A stretch of DNA of 64,000 bases. Origin: an uncultured Fluviicola sp. (GTDB lineage Bacteria > Bacteroidota > Bacteroidia > Flavobacteriales > Crocinitomicaceae). This document shows positions 1 through 8,605 of the stretch, in pieces (the first letter of the stretch is position 1; each line of letters begins with the position of its first letter). The DNA lies in assembly GCF_946478805.1 (NCBI RefSeq), contig NZ_CAMLDC010000009.1, positions 62,001-126,000 on the forward strand, in the 5' to 3' direction. The notes below the pieces were generated by a model that searched no databases, was not told the DNA's origin, and saw only the letters and a list, made by a program, of their open reading frames with translations. Made by a program: the position numbers and the translations under genes.

Positions 1-1591
1 GCATCAATTGAATGGCTTCGTACTCCGTAACCCCTTTACGTTTGCGTTTCTCGAAGAATGCTTTCCCATAAATTTGTCGACGCATTTTCTCCGTATCGGA
101 TTTCGGGTCGATGATGGTCATATTCGGAATTTCAATCGAATATTCTGCAACCAGCGATTCAATCAATTTTCTTCTTCCCAATAAAATCGGGATGCATATT
201 CCTTCCTCAGAAGTATTCTGAGCAGCTTTTAAAATCTTTACATTATCTGCTTCGGCAAAAACAACTCGTTTCGGGTTGCTCTGTGCTTTTGTCGTAAGGT
301 TACGGACCAATTTATTATCCAGTCCCAATCTCTTTTTGAGAATCATTTCATACTCATCCCAATCGGTAATCGGATTTTTTGCAATTCCGGATTCCATTGC
401 CGCACGGGCAACCGCAGGTGCGACATGATAGATCAAACGGGGGTCCAATGGTTTCGGGATGATTTGATCCCTTCCAAAAGAAATATGTTTTTCCCCGTAA
501 GCTTCAATTACCTCCTCCGGGATTGTTTCCTTCGCCAGGTTAGCAATTGCCTTTACCGCTGCCAATTTCATTTCCTCATTGATCCCGGTAGCTCTGACAT
601 CCAAAGCTCCTCTAAAGATAAATGGGAATCCAAGTACATTATTCACTTGATTAGGATGATCGGAACGCCCGGTTGCCATGATAATATCATTGCGGGTTGC
701 CATAGCATCCTTATAGGAAATCTCCGGATCCGGATTAGCCAGGGCAAAAACGATCGGGTTTTTAGCCATTGCAGCAATCATATCTTTAGAAACGATATTT
801 CCTTTCGACAAGCCGATGAAGACATCTGCTCCTTTGAAGGACTCTTCCAGACTTGAATTTTTCTTGTGTGTAGCAAATAACCGCTTCATTTCATCCAAAT
901 CCGTTCTTTCGGCATGAATTAACCCTTTGCTGTCGAACATAAAGATGTTGTTCACCGATGCTCCCAAAGCCATGTACAATTTAGCACATGAGATTGCAGC
1001 AGCTCCGGCTCCTGAAATAACGATCTTAACTTTTCCAATTTTCTTTTTGGCAAGCTCCAATGCATTCAATAATGCAGCAGCAGAAATGATAGCGGTTCCA
1101 TGTTGATCATCGTGCATCAATGGAATATCCAATTCCTCCTTTAAACGACGTTCTATTTCAAAAGCCTCCGGTGCTTTGATATCTTCCAGGTTGATTCCTC
1201 CGAAAGTCGGGGCAATCGCTTTCACTGTTTGAATGAACAATTCCGGATCTTTTGCGTCAATTTCAATGTCAAAGACATCGATATCTGCAAAGATCTTGAA
1301 GAGCAGTCCCTTTCCTTCCATAACCGGCTTTGAAGCCAACGGACCAATATCTCCTAATCCAAGAACTGCAGTTCCGTTAGAAATAACAGCTACCAGGTTT
1401 GCCTTACTCGTGTACTTATAGACGTCTGACGGATTCTCAGCAATCTTTAAACATGGCTCAGCCACTCCGGGAGAGTATGCTAAAGATAAGTCACGTTGAG
1501 AAGCGTAAGGTTTTGTTGGGACAACCTCAATTTTTCCCGGTCTTCCGGAAGCATGATAATCTAACGCGTCTTGTTTGCGAACTTTTGCCAT
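1..1591 (-). CDS. maeB: NADP-dependent malic enzyme with C-terminal phosphotransacetylase-like domain, 3' part cut by window start
   Basis: Oxidative decarboxylation of malate to pyruvate and CO2 in the cytoplasm, supplying NADPH. About 530 codons are visible; the C-terminus lies outside the window. The malic-enzyme part covers roughly residues 1-410, with [14 protein letters not shown] at 131-144, DDQHGTA at 161-167 and the dinucleotide-binding VISGAGAAA at 191-199. From about residue 425 the sequence becomes phosphotransacetylase-like (RVVFAEADN), the architecture of the long MaeB-type enzymes in which this domain is thought to be regulatory rather than catalytic. The ATG at 1589-1591 gives the expected N-terminus [10 protein letters not shown]. 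It appears monocistronic; the next gene on the same strand ends at 1713, with a terminator between them. Family assignment is firm; the distinction between MaeB and other NADP enzymes rests on the fused domain. Confidence 0.95.
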   Translation of the reverse strand, partial: MAKVRKQDALDYHASGRPGKIEVVPTKPYASQRDLSLAYSPGVAEPCLKIAENPSDVYKYTSKANLVAVISNGTAVLGLGDIGPLASKPVMEGKGLLFKIFADIDVFDIEIDAKDPELFIQTVKAIAPTFGGINLEDIKAPEAFEIERRLKEELDIPLMHDDQHGTAIISAAALLNALELAKKKIGKVKIVISGAGAAAISCAKLYMALGASVNNIFMFDSKGLIHAERTDLDEMKRLFATHKKNSSLEESFKGADVFIGLSKGNIVSKDMIAAMAKNPIVFALANPDPEISYKDAMATRNDIIMATGRSDHPNQVNNVLGFPFIFRGALDVRATGINEEMKLAAVKAIANLAKETIPEEVIEAYGEKHISFGRDQIIPKPLDPRLIYHVAPAVARAAMESGIAKNPITDWDEYEMILKKRLGLDNKLVRNLTTKAQSNPKRVVFAEADNVKILKAAQNTSEEGICIPILLGRRKLIESLVAEYSIEIPNMTIIDPKSDTEKMRRQIYGKAFFEKRKRKGVTEYEAIQLM

Positions 1592-1663
1592 ATAAATAAG
1601 ATTGTAAGGGGGGATAAAGTTAATAAATCTTACTACAAGAGCACCAAAAGTTCGTATAAAAAG

Positions 1664-1692
1664 AAAGCCCCGGCGATAAATGCCGGGGCTTT
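1664..1692 (-). terminator. Rho-independent terminator
   Basis: Perfect 11-bp stem AAAGCCCCGGC / GCCGGGGCTTT with a 7-nt loop. Read on the minus strand it is followed by a T-rich run, so it ends the T9SS/Omp28 transcript before malic enzyme. Confidence 0.9.
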
Positions 1693-1712
1693 CCCAAATA
1701 ATTATCTGTGAA

Positions 1713-3620
1713 TTACTTCACCATCAATTTTTGTGTGTAAGAACCTGTCTCATTTGCAATTGATATCAAGTAGTTTCCTGCTACCAAACCTGTAACCGGA
1801 ACTGCTACTGCAGTAGAACCTGCACCAGTAACAACTTTCGATGCAACTGTACGTCCTGCCAAATCAATGATTGAAACTGTGTAATCTCCACCTTGTCCTT
1901 CAAATTTCACGTTTACAACGTCAGATGCCGGGTTAGGGAAAACTTCCATATTGATTGTTTTTGCCTCAGCCAAACCTAATGTTGCCAAAGAAATTTCTTT
2001 CGCATTGATTACTTCACCTGTAGCTTGGTCGATCAATACAGCAACTGCATGCATGTTAGCACGAACACTTGTAGCAGGAACTGTATAGTTAAATGTATAA
2101 GTTGCTACTTGTCCGTCTGTGATAACAGCAGGAACTGAACCAGTCTGACCGCTGTAGCCACCCAATAAAGCTCTACCAACGTGGTCGTATTCCATGTTTG
2201 CAGCTGGAACCGGATCAGTCTCAGTTTGCCAATTGTGCCCTGCACCGTTCAATGCAATATTATTTGTTTGAGAACTATAATAATTGTGCTGATCCCAAGT
2301 TGAACCTGTTCCTTTCACATTATCCTCGGAAATGATTACACCCAGTCTGTAGTTTGAAGCTGCGAAAACAGTACGGAAAGTTGCGTTAACCGTAACTGTA
2401 ACGGCATTTCCTGAACCACCTGTCTGCAAAGATAAACCTGCAGGTGTAACTAGATCTTTACGATCTTGGTAATAACTATCAAAATCCTGATCGGAAACAT
2501 CTACTCCTAAAAGTACTCTGTCTACGTTTGCTCCTGGGAATCCAGAGAAATCTGCAGCATTATCATAAGCAGTTAACGTCATCGGGTCACCATTGTGAAC
2601 CGCTACACCCGCGAATGTGTTAGGATATGTGTTATCCATATATTCCATTGCAACGGCTCCTCTTGGACACCATCCACACCAAGTACCTGTTCCTTCTTCG
2701 AACAAAACAACTTTTTGAGAGTTAGCACTAATCGTGTTGAAAGGCTTACTTCCTGTGTTGTTTCCCGGATTTGGATCTGCATTACCATTAACACCTGTAA
2801 TAGTAACATTCAAAGTTTTCTCAACAACAGTACCATAAGTTACTGCTGTTGGGTGAGTAATTGTTGCAGTAGCACCAACTGCGATGTTTGTAGAGATAAC
2901 ACTACTATGAGCAGTCCCATCGTTCCAATCAATCGTCAAACTTGTAATCGCATTCGCTCCGTCGTTTTTAACTTGAAGGGAAAGCGTGTTGTTTGTATTT
3001 GTTAAAGAGTAACGGTTTACTGAAGCAGAGATGAATTTTGCATCATCCGCAGATGGTTGGCGAACAACGAAGTTGTCGATTCCCATACCAAATAACCAAC
3101 CGCCGTTATCATTGTATAAAAATGAAACTTTTACGTTTGCATTTCCTACATATGGAGTAAGGTTAACTCCTACATTTTGCCAGCTACTTGATCCTGTCAA
3201 AGTTTGAGCTGTTACCCAAGTAGTTCCGCCATCAATAGAAACTTCTACTTTTCCAGACTCAGTTGCTCCCTGGTATGTACCAGCAGCGTAGAATAAATCA
3301 ACTTCCATAACCGCAGCTGTAGCAGTACTTAAATCAATTACAGGAGAAATTAATCTGTCTGCACTTTTGTTACAATTACATCCGTCATCATTTGTAACCA
3401 ACATTTTTGTTGCATTTGTTGCTGGAACGGGGAATGATTGACTTGAAAGAGATGCCGCAGTTCCACCTTTGAAACCACCATCGGTAGCTAAAGTAGTTTG
3501 CGACCATGTTGCAGGGATAGCCGGAGCAGTAATCCCTTCGAAGTTCTCAGAAACAATTATTTGGGAGAACGATGTTCCTGCCACAAATAATGCCGAGAGA
3601 GCAAGTAAGTTTTTTTTCAT
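1713..3620 (-). CDS. Secreted Omp28-domain protein with T9SS type A sorting domain
   Basis: 635-residue exported protein of unknown function. The signal peptide is about residues 1-19 (cut after TSFS). A jelly-roll, cleaved-adhesin-like region follows (about 25-187, with CNCN at 81-84), then a CARDB-like beta-sandwich (about 195-290), then an Omp28-type thioredoxin-like domain starting near 302 with the WCGWCP motif (Cys315/Cys318). The C-terminal type A sorting domain (about 550-635) begins with VFPNPASD and ends in QKLMVK, which targets the protein to the type IX secretion system for export and surface attachment. Omp28 family members are outer-membrane or surface proteins; whether the CxxC is redox active here is inference. 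It has its own promoter at 3642-3672 and a strong terminator at 1664-1692. Confidence 0.9.
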   Translation of the reverse strand: MKKNLLALSALFVAGTSFSQIIVSENFEGITAPAIPATWSQTTLATDGGFKGGTAASLSSQSFPVPATNATKMLVTNDDGCNCNKSADRLISPVIDLSTATAAVMEVDLFYAAGTYQGATESGKVEVSIDGGTTWVTAQTLTGSSSWQNVGVNLTPYVGNANVKVSFLYNDNGGWLFGMGIDNFVVRQPSADDAKFISASVNRYSLTNTNNTLSLQVKNDGANAITSLTIDWNDGTAHSSVISTNIAVGATATITHPTAVTYGTVVEKTLNVTITGVNGNADPNPGNNTGSKPFNTISANSQKVVLFEEGTGTWCGWCPRGAVAMEYMDNTYPNTFAGVAVHNGDPMTLTAYDNAADFSGFPGANVDRVLLGVDVSDQDFDSYYQDRKDLVTPAGLSLQTGGSGNAVTVTVNATFRTVFAASNYRLGVIISEDNVKGTGSTWDQHNYYSSQTNNIALNGAGHNWQTETDPVPAANMEYDHVGRALLGGYSGQTGSVPAVITDGQVATYTFNYTVPATSVRANMHAVAVLIDQATGEVINAKEISLATLGLAEAKTINMEVFPNPASDVVNVKFEGQGGDYTVSIIDLAGRTVASKVVTGAGSTAVAVPVTGLVAGNYLISIANETGSYTQKLMVK

Positions 3621-3641
3621 AATCTTAACGTTTTAGAATTC

Positions 3642-3672
3642 CAAATCTAACATTAAGGCAATAACTTAACAA
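3642..3672 (-). promoter_or_regulatory. Bacteroidetes-type promoter for the Omp28/T9SS gene
   Basis: Minus-strand TAGATTTG (3642-3649, fits TAnnTTTG) with TTG at 3670-3672 and a 20-nt spacer. It lies about 20 nt upstream of the ATG at 3620. Confidence 0.65.
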
Positions 3673-3700
3673 CTATTTAACCACCTAAGCTTGATTCAAT

Positions 3701-3708
3701 TAACTTTG
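3701..3708 (+). promoter_or_regulatory. Probable -7 element for the sirtuin gene
   Basis: TAACTTTG fits TAnnTTTG, 25 nt before the ATG at 3734. No exact TTG is found at the usual -33 distance; a TTT is there instead. Confidence 0.45.
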
Positions 3709-3733
3709 ACTATTGGAAAGCTAAATAGACTAT

Positions 3734-4426
3734 ATGGAACATAACCTTGTTATTCTATCGGGGGCAGGTATTAGTGCGGAAAGCGGGATAAAAACTTTTA
3801 GGGACGCAGACGGGTTGTGGGAAAATTATTCCATTGAGGAAGTAGCAACTCCCGAAGCATGGCAACATAACCCTAACCTCGTTCAAAAATTCTATAACGA
3901 AAGAAGACTGAATGTTATACACGCAAAACCAAATCTTGCTCATCATTATTTCAGTGATCTTCAAGAATATTTTCATGTTCAGATAATTACACAAAATATC
4001 GATGACTTACACGAACGTGCGGGAAGCACCAACGTACTCCATCTGCATGGCAACATCCGTTATGCAAAAAGTTCAGGACCAAATAAAGAGAAGAAGTATT
4101 ATTTAATTGAAGGTCATGAATTAAATATGACAGATCTGTGTGATGACGGATTCCCCTTAAGGCCACATGTTGTTTGGTTTGGTGAAGAGGTACCGCTTCT
4201 ATTCAAGGCCGCAGAATTGATTCAGCAAGCGAACGTTGTTATTGTAATTGGAACATCATTGCAAGTCTATCCTGCTGCCGGACTGATTCATTCAATTTCG
4301 AAAGACGCACTTAAAATTGTAGTTGACCCCTCATCAGATAAGCTTTCTGTTCCGGACGATTTTAGAATCTTAAATTGTACTGCTCAGGAATCTATTCCTT
4401 ATTTAAAGGAAATTCTAGGTTATTAA
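3734..4426 (+). CDS. cobB: Sir2-family NAD-dependent protein deacylase (class III type)
   Basis: Cytoplasmic sirtuin that removes acyl groups from lysines using NAD. Visible motifs are GAGISAESGI (10-19), FRDADGLW (22-29), TQNIDDLH (86-93), catalytic His105 in LHLHGN and GTSLQVYPAAG near residue 175. A Tyr-x-x-Arg pair (Tyr54, Arg57) matches the signature that lets SIRT5/CobB-type enzymes accept succinyl- or malonyl-lysine. The four zinc-binding cysteines of classical sirtuins are not present: only two scattered cysteines are seen. Length (230) is typical of short bacterial members. The gene converges with the minus-strand T9SS gene, with one base between the two stop codons. Confidence 0.93.
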   Translation: MEHNLVILSGAGISAESGIKTFRDADGLWENYSIEEVATPEAWQHNPNLVQKFYNERRLNVIHAKPNLAHHYFSDLQEYFHVQIITQNIDDLHERAGSTNVLHLHGNIRYAKSSGPNKEKKYYLIEGHELNMTDLCDDGFPLRPHVVWFGEEVPLLFKAAELIQQANVVIVIGTSLQVYPAAGLIHSISKDALKIVVDPSSDKLSVPDDFRILNCTAQESIPYLKEILGY

Positions 4427-4427
4427 G

Positions 4428-5180
4428 TTAATCGTGCAGAATAACAATGGGAATTGTTTGCATCTGTTCCTTATCCTTAAAGATTAAAACAGAATAAACT
4501 CCGTTTTTGAAATTTCCGACATCCACATGATCCAACTTATGGATAAATTCTGTGAAAATCACCTTCCCTTGTGAATCTGTTATCTTAAATTCATAAGCTG
4601 CCTGGGGGTTGTCCGACTCCTGTTGAATAGTCAATATCTCTGAAACCGGGTTAGGGAAAATAGAAATGAATTCTTTTTTCTTATCTAAAACCCCCAAAGT
4701 AGTAGTTACTCTTAAATCCACTGAATCAATTCTAACTCCATTGTTTTCTATCAAGTAATACCTGTATAATTCTGTTCCAGATCCTTGAACATTTGTGATC
4801 GCGGTTAAATTCAGGGAGTTTTCTGAATCTACAGTATAGCTGTAAGCTACTGTCCATGGATTTGAAGCCATTTGACCGGGAGTATATCCTTGTTCCTGAA
4901 GAGGATCATTTGCAACGCCCCAATTCAAACGGTCTTCCCATGTTGGAGTATCTATTATTCGAAAACGTTCTATTTTCCATGATTTAGAATTTCCTGATTT
5001 GTTTTTAAAATTAAAGGTCACGGCATGGTCACTATCCAAAGGTGGATTAATCAAATACTCGGTTCCATTTATTGAACTTCCTATAGTATTTTGATTCATC
5101 TGATCCCATAATTTGATTTCTACCTGAGTAAGGGAATTGAAACAGAAAAAACAAATAACTATTGAACTTATGTATTTCAT
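4428..5180 (-). CDS. Secreted T9SS type A sorting-domain protein (tandem paralogue 1)
   Basis: 250-residue exported protein of unknown function. The signal peptide ends near residue 19 (NSLTQ), and the mature protein opens with VEIKLWDQ. A single beta-rich domain of about 130 residues follows, then a type A sorting domain beginning with ISIFPNPVSE and containing FKNGVYSV. The neighbour at 5271-6029 has the same layout and shares VEIKLWD, the NFKN segment, the RYRI/RFRI segment, SVDVLVT-like residues and the tail, so the two arose by tandem duplication. A hairpin at 5215-5249 separates them, so this copy may have its own promoter or depend on readthrough. Confidence 0.88.
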   Translation of the reverse strand: MKYISSIVICFFCFNSLTQVEIKLWDQMNQNTIGSSINGTEYLINPPLDSDHAVTFNFKNKSGNSKSWKIERFRIIDTPTWEDRLNWGVANDPLQEQGYTPGQMASNPWTVAYSYTVDSENSLNLTAITNVQGSGTELYRYYLIENNGVRIDSVDLRVTTTLGVLDKKKEFISIFPNPVSEILTIQQESDNPQAAYEFKITDSQGKVIFTEFIHKLDHVDVGNFKNGVYSVLIFKDKEQMQTIPIVILHD

Positions 5181-5214
5181 AATGAAAATTTTTTAAGATG
5201 TAAACAGGGTCTAT

Positions 5215-5249
5215 AAAAAAAGGAGGTAGTTAAAACTGCCCCCTTTTTT
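5215..5249 (-). terminator. Terminator between the two tandem T9SS paralogues
   Basis: Imperfect hairpin: an A-run with GGAGGTAG pairs, with one mismatch and one wobble, to CTGCCCCC and a T-run, around a 6-nt loop. T-rich ends occur on both strands. Confidence 0.6.
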
Positions 5250-5270
5250 ATAAGTATCAAATGAATAAGC

Positions 5271-6029
5271 TTAATGCTTAATAACCACTCTTCTTGTTTG
5301 GATCAATTCCCCTCTATTGAAGACAGATACCAAGTATACTCCGTTTTTGAAGTCACTTACGTCCAATACCTTTTTTGCCTGATTTGAACTTTCATTCAAA
5401 ACCACTTTTCCAAGTACATCTGTCATCTTCACATCAAATGAACCTCCGACTCCATTTGCAGCAATTACTAAGTTGTTTGCTACCGGATTCGGATAAACTG
5501 AAATAGATACCTCTTCTTGTTTTTGATCAGCAATACCCAATACTGAAGTAACAAGTACATCAACTGAGTCAACGCGTGTAGATCCTTCTACTAAATAGAA
5601 GCGGTACTTTTCCGTACCTGCACCATCCGTCTCAGTATCAGCCATCAGGTTTGCAGATTCTCCTGCATTAACTGTCAAATCATATTGATTTGGGTTTGAC
5701 CATGGGTTTGTATTCATTTGAGTAGAAGTATAGCACATTCCAAATGGATCTCCCGGGGCACCCCAACAGAAATTATCTTTCCACAATGCAGCATCAGTGA
5801 TTCTATAGCGCTCCATCTTCCATACTTTCGTGCTTGCAGAAGTATTCTTGAAATTAATGACTACACTATGTAAAGCATCCGTCGAAACAACGTAAGCATA
5901 TTCCTGTCCATTTAAGGCATTTCCTGTGCCGGCCTGAGTGCCGGAATCCCATAGTTTGATTTCTACTTGTCCAAAACTAGTAGAGCAAGCAAGTAAAACA
6001 ACGGCAGTCAGAGAGTATAATTTTTTCAT
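5271..6029 (-). CDS. Secreted T9SS type A sorting-domain protein (tandem paralogue 2)
   Basis: 252-residue exported protein, paralogue of the product of 4428-5180, function unknown. The start is placed at 6029 (MKKLYSLTAVVLLACS), although the frame stays open to 6098. This start gives a proper signal peptide, and a good promoter at 6050-6080 lies inside the longer version, which makes the upstream start unlikely. The mature N-terminus is QVEIKLWDSG. The domain contains CWGAPGDPFGMC, a possible disulfide pair absent from the paralogue. The sorting domain begins ISVYPNPVAN and ends RRVVIKH. Confidence 0.88.
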   Translation of the reverse strand: MKKLYSLTAVVLLACSTSFGQVEIKLWDSGTQAGTGNALNGQEYAYVVSTDALHSVVINFKNTSASTKVWKMERYRITDAALWKDNFCWGAPGDPFGMCYTSTQMNTNPWSNPNQYDLTVNAGESANLMADTETDGAGTEKYRFYLVEGSTRVDSVDVLVTSVLGIADQKQEEVSISVYPNPVANNLVIAANGVGGSFDVKMTDVLGKVVLNESSNQAKKVLDVSDFKNGVYLVSVFNRGELIQTRRVVIKH

Positions 6030-6049
6030 AATCACATTTTCAGTTTTCA

Positions 6050-6080
6050 CAAATATATAAACGTTCTCCTTCTCAAACAA
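6050..6080 (-). promoter_or_regulatory. Bacteroidetes-type promoter for T9SS paralogue 2
   Basis: Minus-strand TATATTTG (6050-6057) with TTG at 6078-6080 and a 20-nt spacer, an excellent fit to the Bacteroidetes consensus. It decides the start codon at 6029. Confidence 0.75.
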
Positions 6081-6314
6081 TAGGTTACATTCATACATTA
6101 ATCAGTAAGATTACAATTTTTTGATTGAAAAAACAACTTCCTTGCCCTATATAATCGTTAATTTTTGATTGAAGTGTTACTTTTTGGGATTAAACGGTGT
6201 AGTTTTTCTAAAAAACCGAATTAATAGGATTACAATTCTATTGGTCAGCTTAACATTTTTTAGGAATACAAGAGTATGGAATAACACATGTTTAAAATTG
6301 TGTTAAGGAAAAGG

Positions 6315-6322
6315 TATCTTTG
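6315..6322 (+). promoter_or_regulatory. Probable -7 element for the TlpA-DUF6029-Omp28 operon
   Basis: TATCTTTG fits TAnnTTTG, 44 nt before the ATG at 6367. The -33 position has TTT rather than TTG. Confidence 0.55.
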
Positions 6323-6366
6323 AATTTCGGCACAGAACTTGAACTGTCCATGCTAAAATTTAAACT

Positions 6367-6876
6367 ATGAAAAAAATTACGTTCTTATTACTAGGGCTTA
6401 TTGTTTCTACCTTATCGATGGCTCAGGATCACGAAGCCTTAATTGTTAAACAACTTCCTTCTGTAAAATTAGTAGACATGAATGGTAAAGCGGTTAACAC
6501 CGCTGAGCTTGGTTTTAAAGGTCCGGTTGTTATTTCATTTTGGGCAACCTGGTGTTCTCCATGCAAACGCGAATTAAACACCATTCACGAACTGTATCCG
6601 GATTGGCAGGAAGAAACAGGTGTAAACCTGGTTGCTGTAACGATTGACGATGAAAAGACAAAATCCCAAGTTCCGGTTTACGTAGATGGAAAGGGTTGGG
6701 AATACCTGGTTTTGATGGATCCGAATGGAGATTTTAAACGTGCAATGGGTGTGAATAATGTTCCTCACACATTTTTAGTAGACCAAAAAGGAAACATCGT
6801 TTATTCTCATAACAATTATGCTCCGGGAGACGAGGAAAAATTGTATGAAGAAATCAAAAAACTAGTAAATAAATAA
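6367..6876 (+). CDS. TlpA-family periplasmic thioredoxin
   Basis: 169-residue exported thiol-disulfide protein. Signal peptide about 1-19 (TLSMAQ). The thioredoxin fold carries the active site WATWCSPC (59-66) and a cis-proline in NNVPHTFL (about 133-140), so both catalytic elements are intact. Family members act in the periplasm as reductants or disulfide carriers; the substrate is not evident. It is the first gene of an apparent three-gene operon: the next starts 18 bp downstream and encodes a DUF6029 outer-membrane protein, and the third is an Omp28 lipoprotein that also carries a CxxC. That context suggests a role in folding or reducing those envelope proteins, which is inference. Confidence 0.93.
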   Translation: MKKITFLLLGLIVSTLSMAQDHEALIVKQLPSVKLVDMNGKAVNTAELGFKGPVVISFWATWCSPCKRELNTIHELYPDWQEETGVNLVAVTIDDEKTKSQVPVYVDGKGWEYLVLMDPNGDFKRAMGVNNVPHTFLVDQKGNIVYSHNNYAPGDEEKLYEEIKKLVNK

Positions 6877-6894
6877 GCTACTTATTATACTTCA

Positions 6895-8589
6895 ATGAAA
6901 AACTGGATTTTAGGAATCTGTGCATTGTCCGGGTCGCTTACTGCATTCGGACAATCCAATTTATTGGGAAGCATAACAGGGAATATGGAAGCTACCTTTC
7001 AATACCTCAAGGCCGATCCATTAATTGGTGCACTCCAACCAACCGAACGTGGCTTGCTAAACTCATATATGAACGTATTTTATTCGGGTTCACATTTTAA
7101 AGCAGGTGTGCGCTTCGAATCATATTTACCCCGGATTAACGGGTATCCAAATCGTTTTGACGGTACTGGTCTTGGAATGCGTTACGTAGGTTGGTCAAAT
7201 AATTACATCGATATTACTTTAGGTAACTTCTATGAACAATTTGGTTCAGGAACTATTTTCAGAGCATATGAAGATCGGAATTTAGGTTATGATAACGCTA
7301 TGGATGGTGCCCGCGTGATTTTGCGGCCATACAAGGGTGTGCAACTGAAAGCCGTTTACGGAAATCAACGCTATGCTTTTCAAGGAGGAAGAGTAGATAA
7401 ATCCAATGGTATCACACGTGGCGTTGACTTGCAGTTGCATTTGAATGAACTATTCCCAAGAATGGATTCAACAGGTTTAGATGTAACTATTGGTGGAGCT
7501 TTCATGAGTAAGTATCAAAAGGATGACAATGAAACATACATCCTTCCTGAAAATGTTGCAGCATACAGTGGGCGAATAGGATTACGCTATAAGAAATTCA
7601 CTTTGAACGGGGAGTATACACACAAAGACAATGACCCGAGTGATGACAATGGTTACATTTATAATCCAGGGCATGCCGCCTTAATCAATTTGGGCTATTC
7701 GCGCAAAGGATTAGGAATCTCCTTATCAGCGAAATCAGTTGATAACATGAGTTACCGTTCAGACCGTACAAAAGGTTTGGCAGATTTGTTTATCAATTAT
7801 TTGCCGGCAATGAACAAAACTCATACTTATAACCTGGTGGCAACTCTTTATCCGTATGCGACCCAACCTTTAGGTGAGATTGCGTATCAAGCGGAAATAC
7901 TTTACACCATTCCTAAAGGAAAAGGTGGCGGGAAATACGGAATTCCAATTAACTTCAATTATTCAACGGCCTATAAACCTTTGCGTCATACGGCAGGATA
8001 CGGATTGCCAGGCGATTCTACTCGTGTAACCTATAAAGGAAATCCTTTCGATATGTCTGACAGTTTACTGTGGCAGGATATCAATGTAAATGTGACCTAT
8101 AAATTCAACAAGAGTTTCTACCTGATCGGTTCTTATTTTAACATTGCTATTAATAATGATATTTCGAAAGTAACGGAAGATGCGCACGGAATTATCAATG
8201 CACATATCGGAGTGTTGGAAGCAGGGTGGAAAATCAATAAGAAGCACAACTTGAGAATGGAATTACAGGCTTTATTTACCACACATAAACGAATGGCTGC
8301 ATTCAACTATCAAACGGAAAAAGATAAGGGAGACTGGGTAACCTTGGTATTGGAATATACCATTTCACCAAATTGGTTCCTTGGATTTATGGATCAATAC
8401 AACTACGGCAATTCAAACAAGGATTTGAGAGTTCATTATGCTATCGGATCTTTTGGTTGGATAAAAGATGCAACTCGCTTAACTTTGAATTATGGTAGAC
8501 AACGTGCCGGACTATTCTGTGTAGGTGGTGTGTGCCGTTTTGTACCTGCGTCAAATGGATTGACCGTTTCTTTAACGCAAAGTTTCTAA
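6895..8589 (+). CDS. DUF6029 family outer-membrane beta-barrel protein
   Basis: 564-residue exported protein with a signal peptide (about 1-19, LTAFGQ). From about residue 25 to the end it is rich in alternating hydrophobic/aromatic strands and ends in an aromatic residue (LTQSF), as beta-barrels do. The segment with GSGTIFRAYEDRNLGYDNAMDGAR (in parts, about 122-145) is what I recognise as DUF6029. Function unknown. It lies in tight order between tlpA (18 bp upstream) and an Omp28 lipoprotein (16 bp downstream), so the three are probably co-expressed and may act together at the outer membrane. Confidence 0.85.
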   Translation: MKNWILGICALSGSLTAFGQSNLLGSITGNMEATFQYLKADPLIGALQPTERGLLNSYMNVFYSGSHFKAGVRFESYLPRINGYPNRFDGTGLGMRYVGWSNNYIDITLGNFYEQFGSGTIFRAYEDRNLGYDNAMDGARVILRPYKGVQLKAVYGNQRYAFQGGRVDKSNGITRGVDLQLHLNELFPRMDSTGLDVTIGGAFMSKYQKDDNETYILPENVAAYSGRIGLRYKKFTLNGEYTHKDNDPSDDNGYIYNPGHAALINLGYSRKGLGISLSAKSVDNMSYRSDRTKGLADLFINYLPAMNKTHTYNLVATLYPYATQPLGEIAYQAEILYTIPKGKGGGKYGIPINFNYSTAYKPLRHTAGYGLPGDSTRVTYKGNPFDMSDSLLWQDINVNVTYKFNKSFYLIGSYFNIAINNDISKVTEDAHGIINAHIGVLEAGWKINKKHNLRMELQALFTTHKRMAAFNYQTEKDKGDWVTLVLEYTISPNWFLGFMDQYNYGNSNKDLRVHYAIGSFGWIKDATRLTLNYGRQRAGLFCVGGVCRFVPASNGLTVSLTQSF

Positions 8590-8605
8590 TTAATTAGTTT
8601 AGAAC

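Larger units (their letters stand above)
6030..6366. other. Divergent intergenic region
   Basis: AT-rich 337-bp spacer between divergent genes. It holds the minus-strand promoter at 6050-6080 and a plus-strand -7 element at 6315-6322. No further gene or RNA was recognised. Confidence 0.6.

Noticed and set aside
425..1599. Plus-strand open frames across the malic enzyme region
   Set aside because: The minus strand encodes the continuous malic enzyme; the plus-strand frames are shadows without recognisable motifs.
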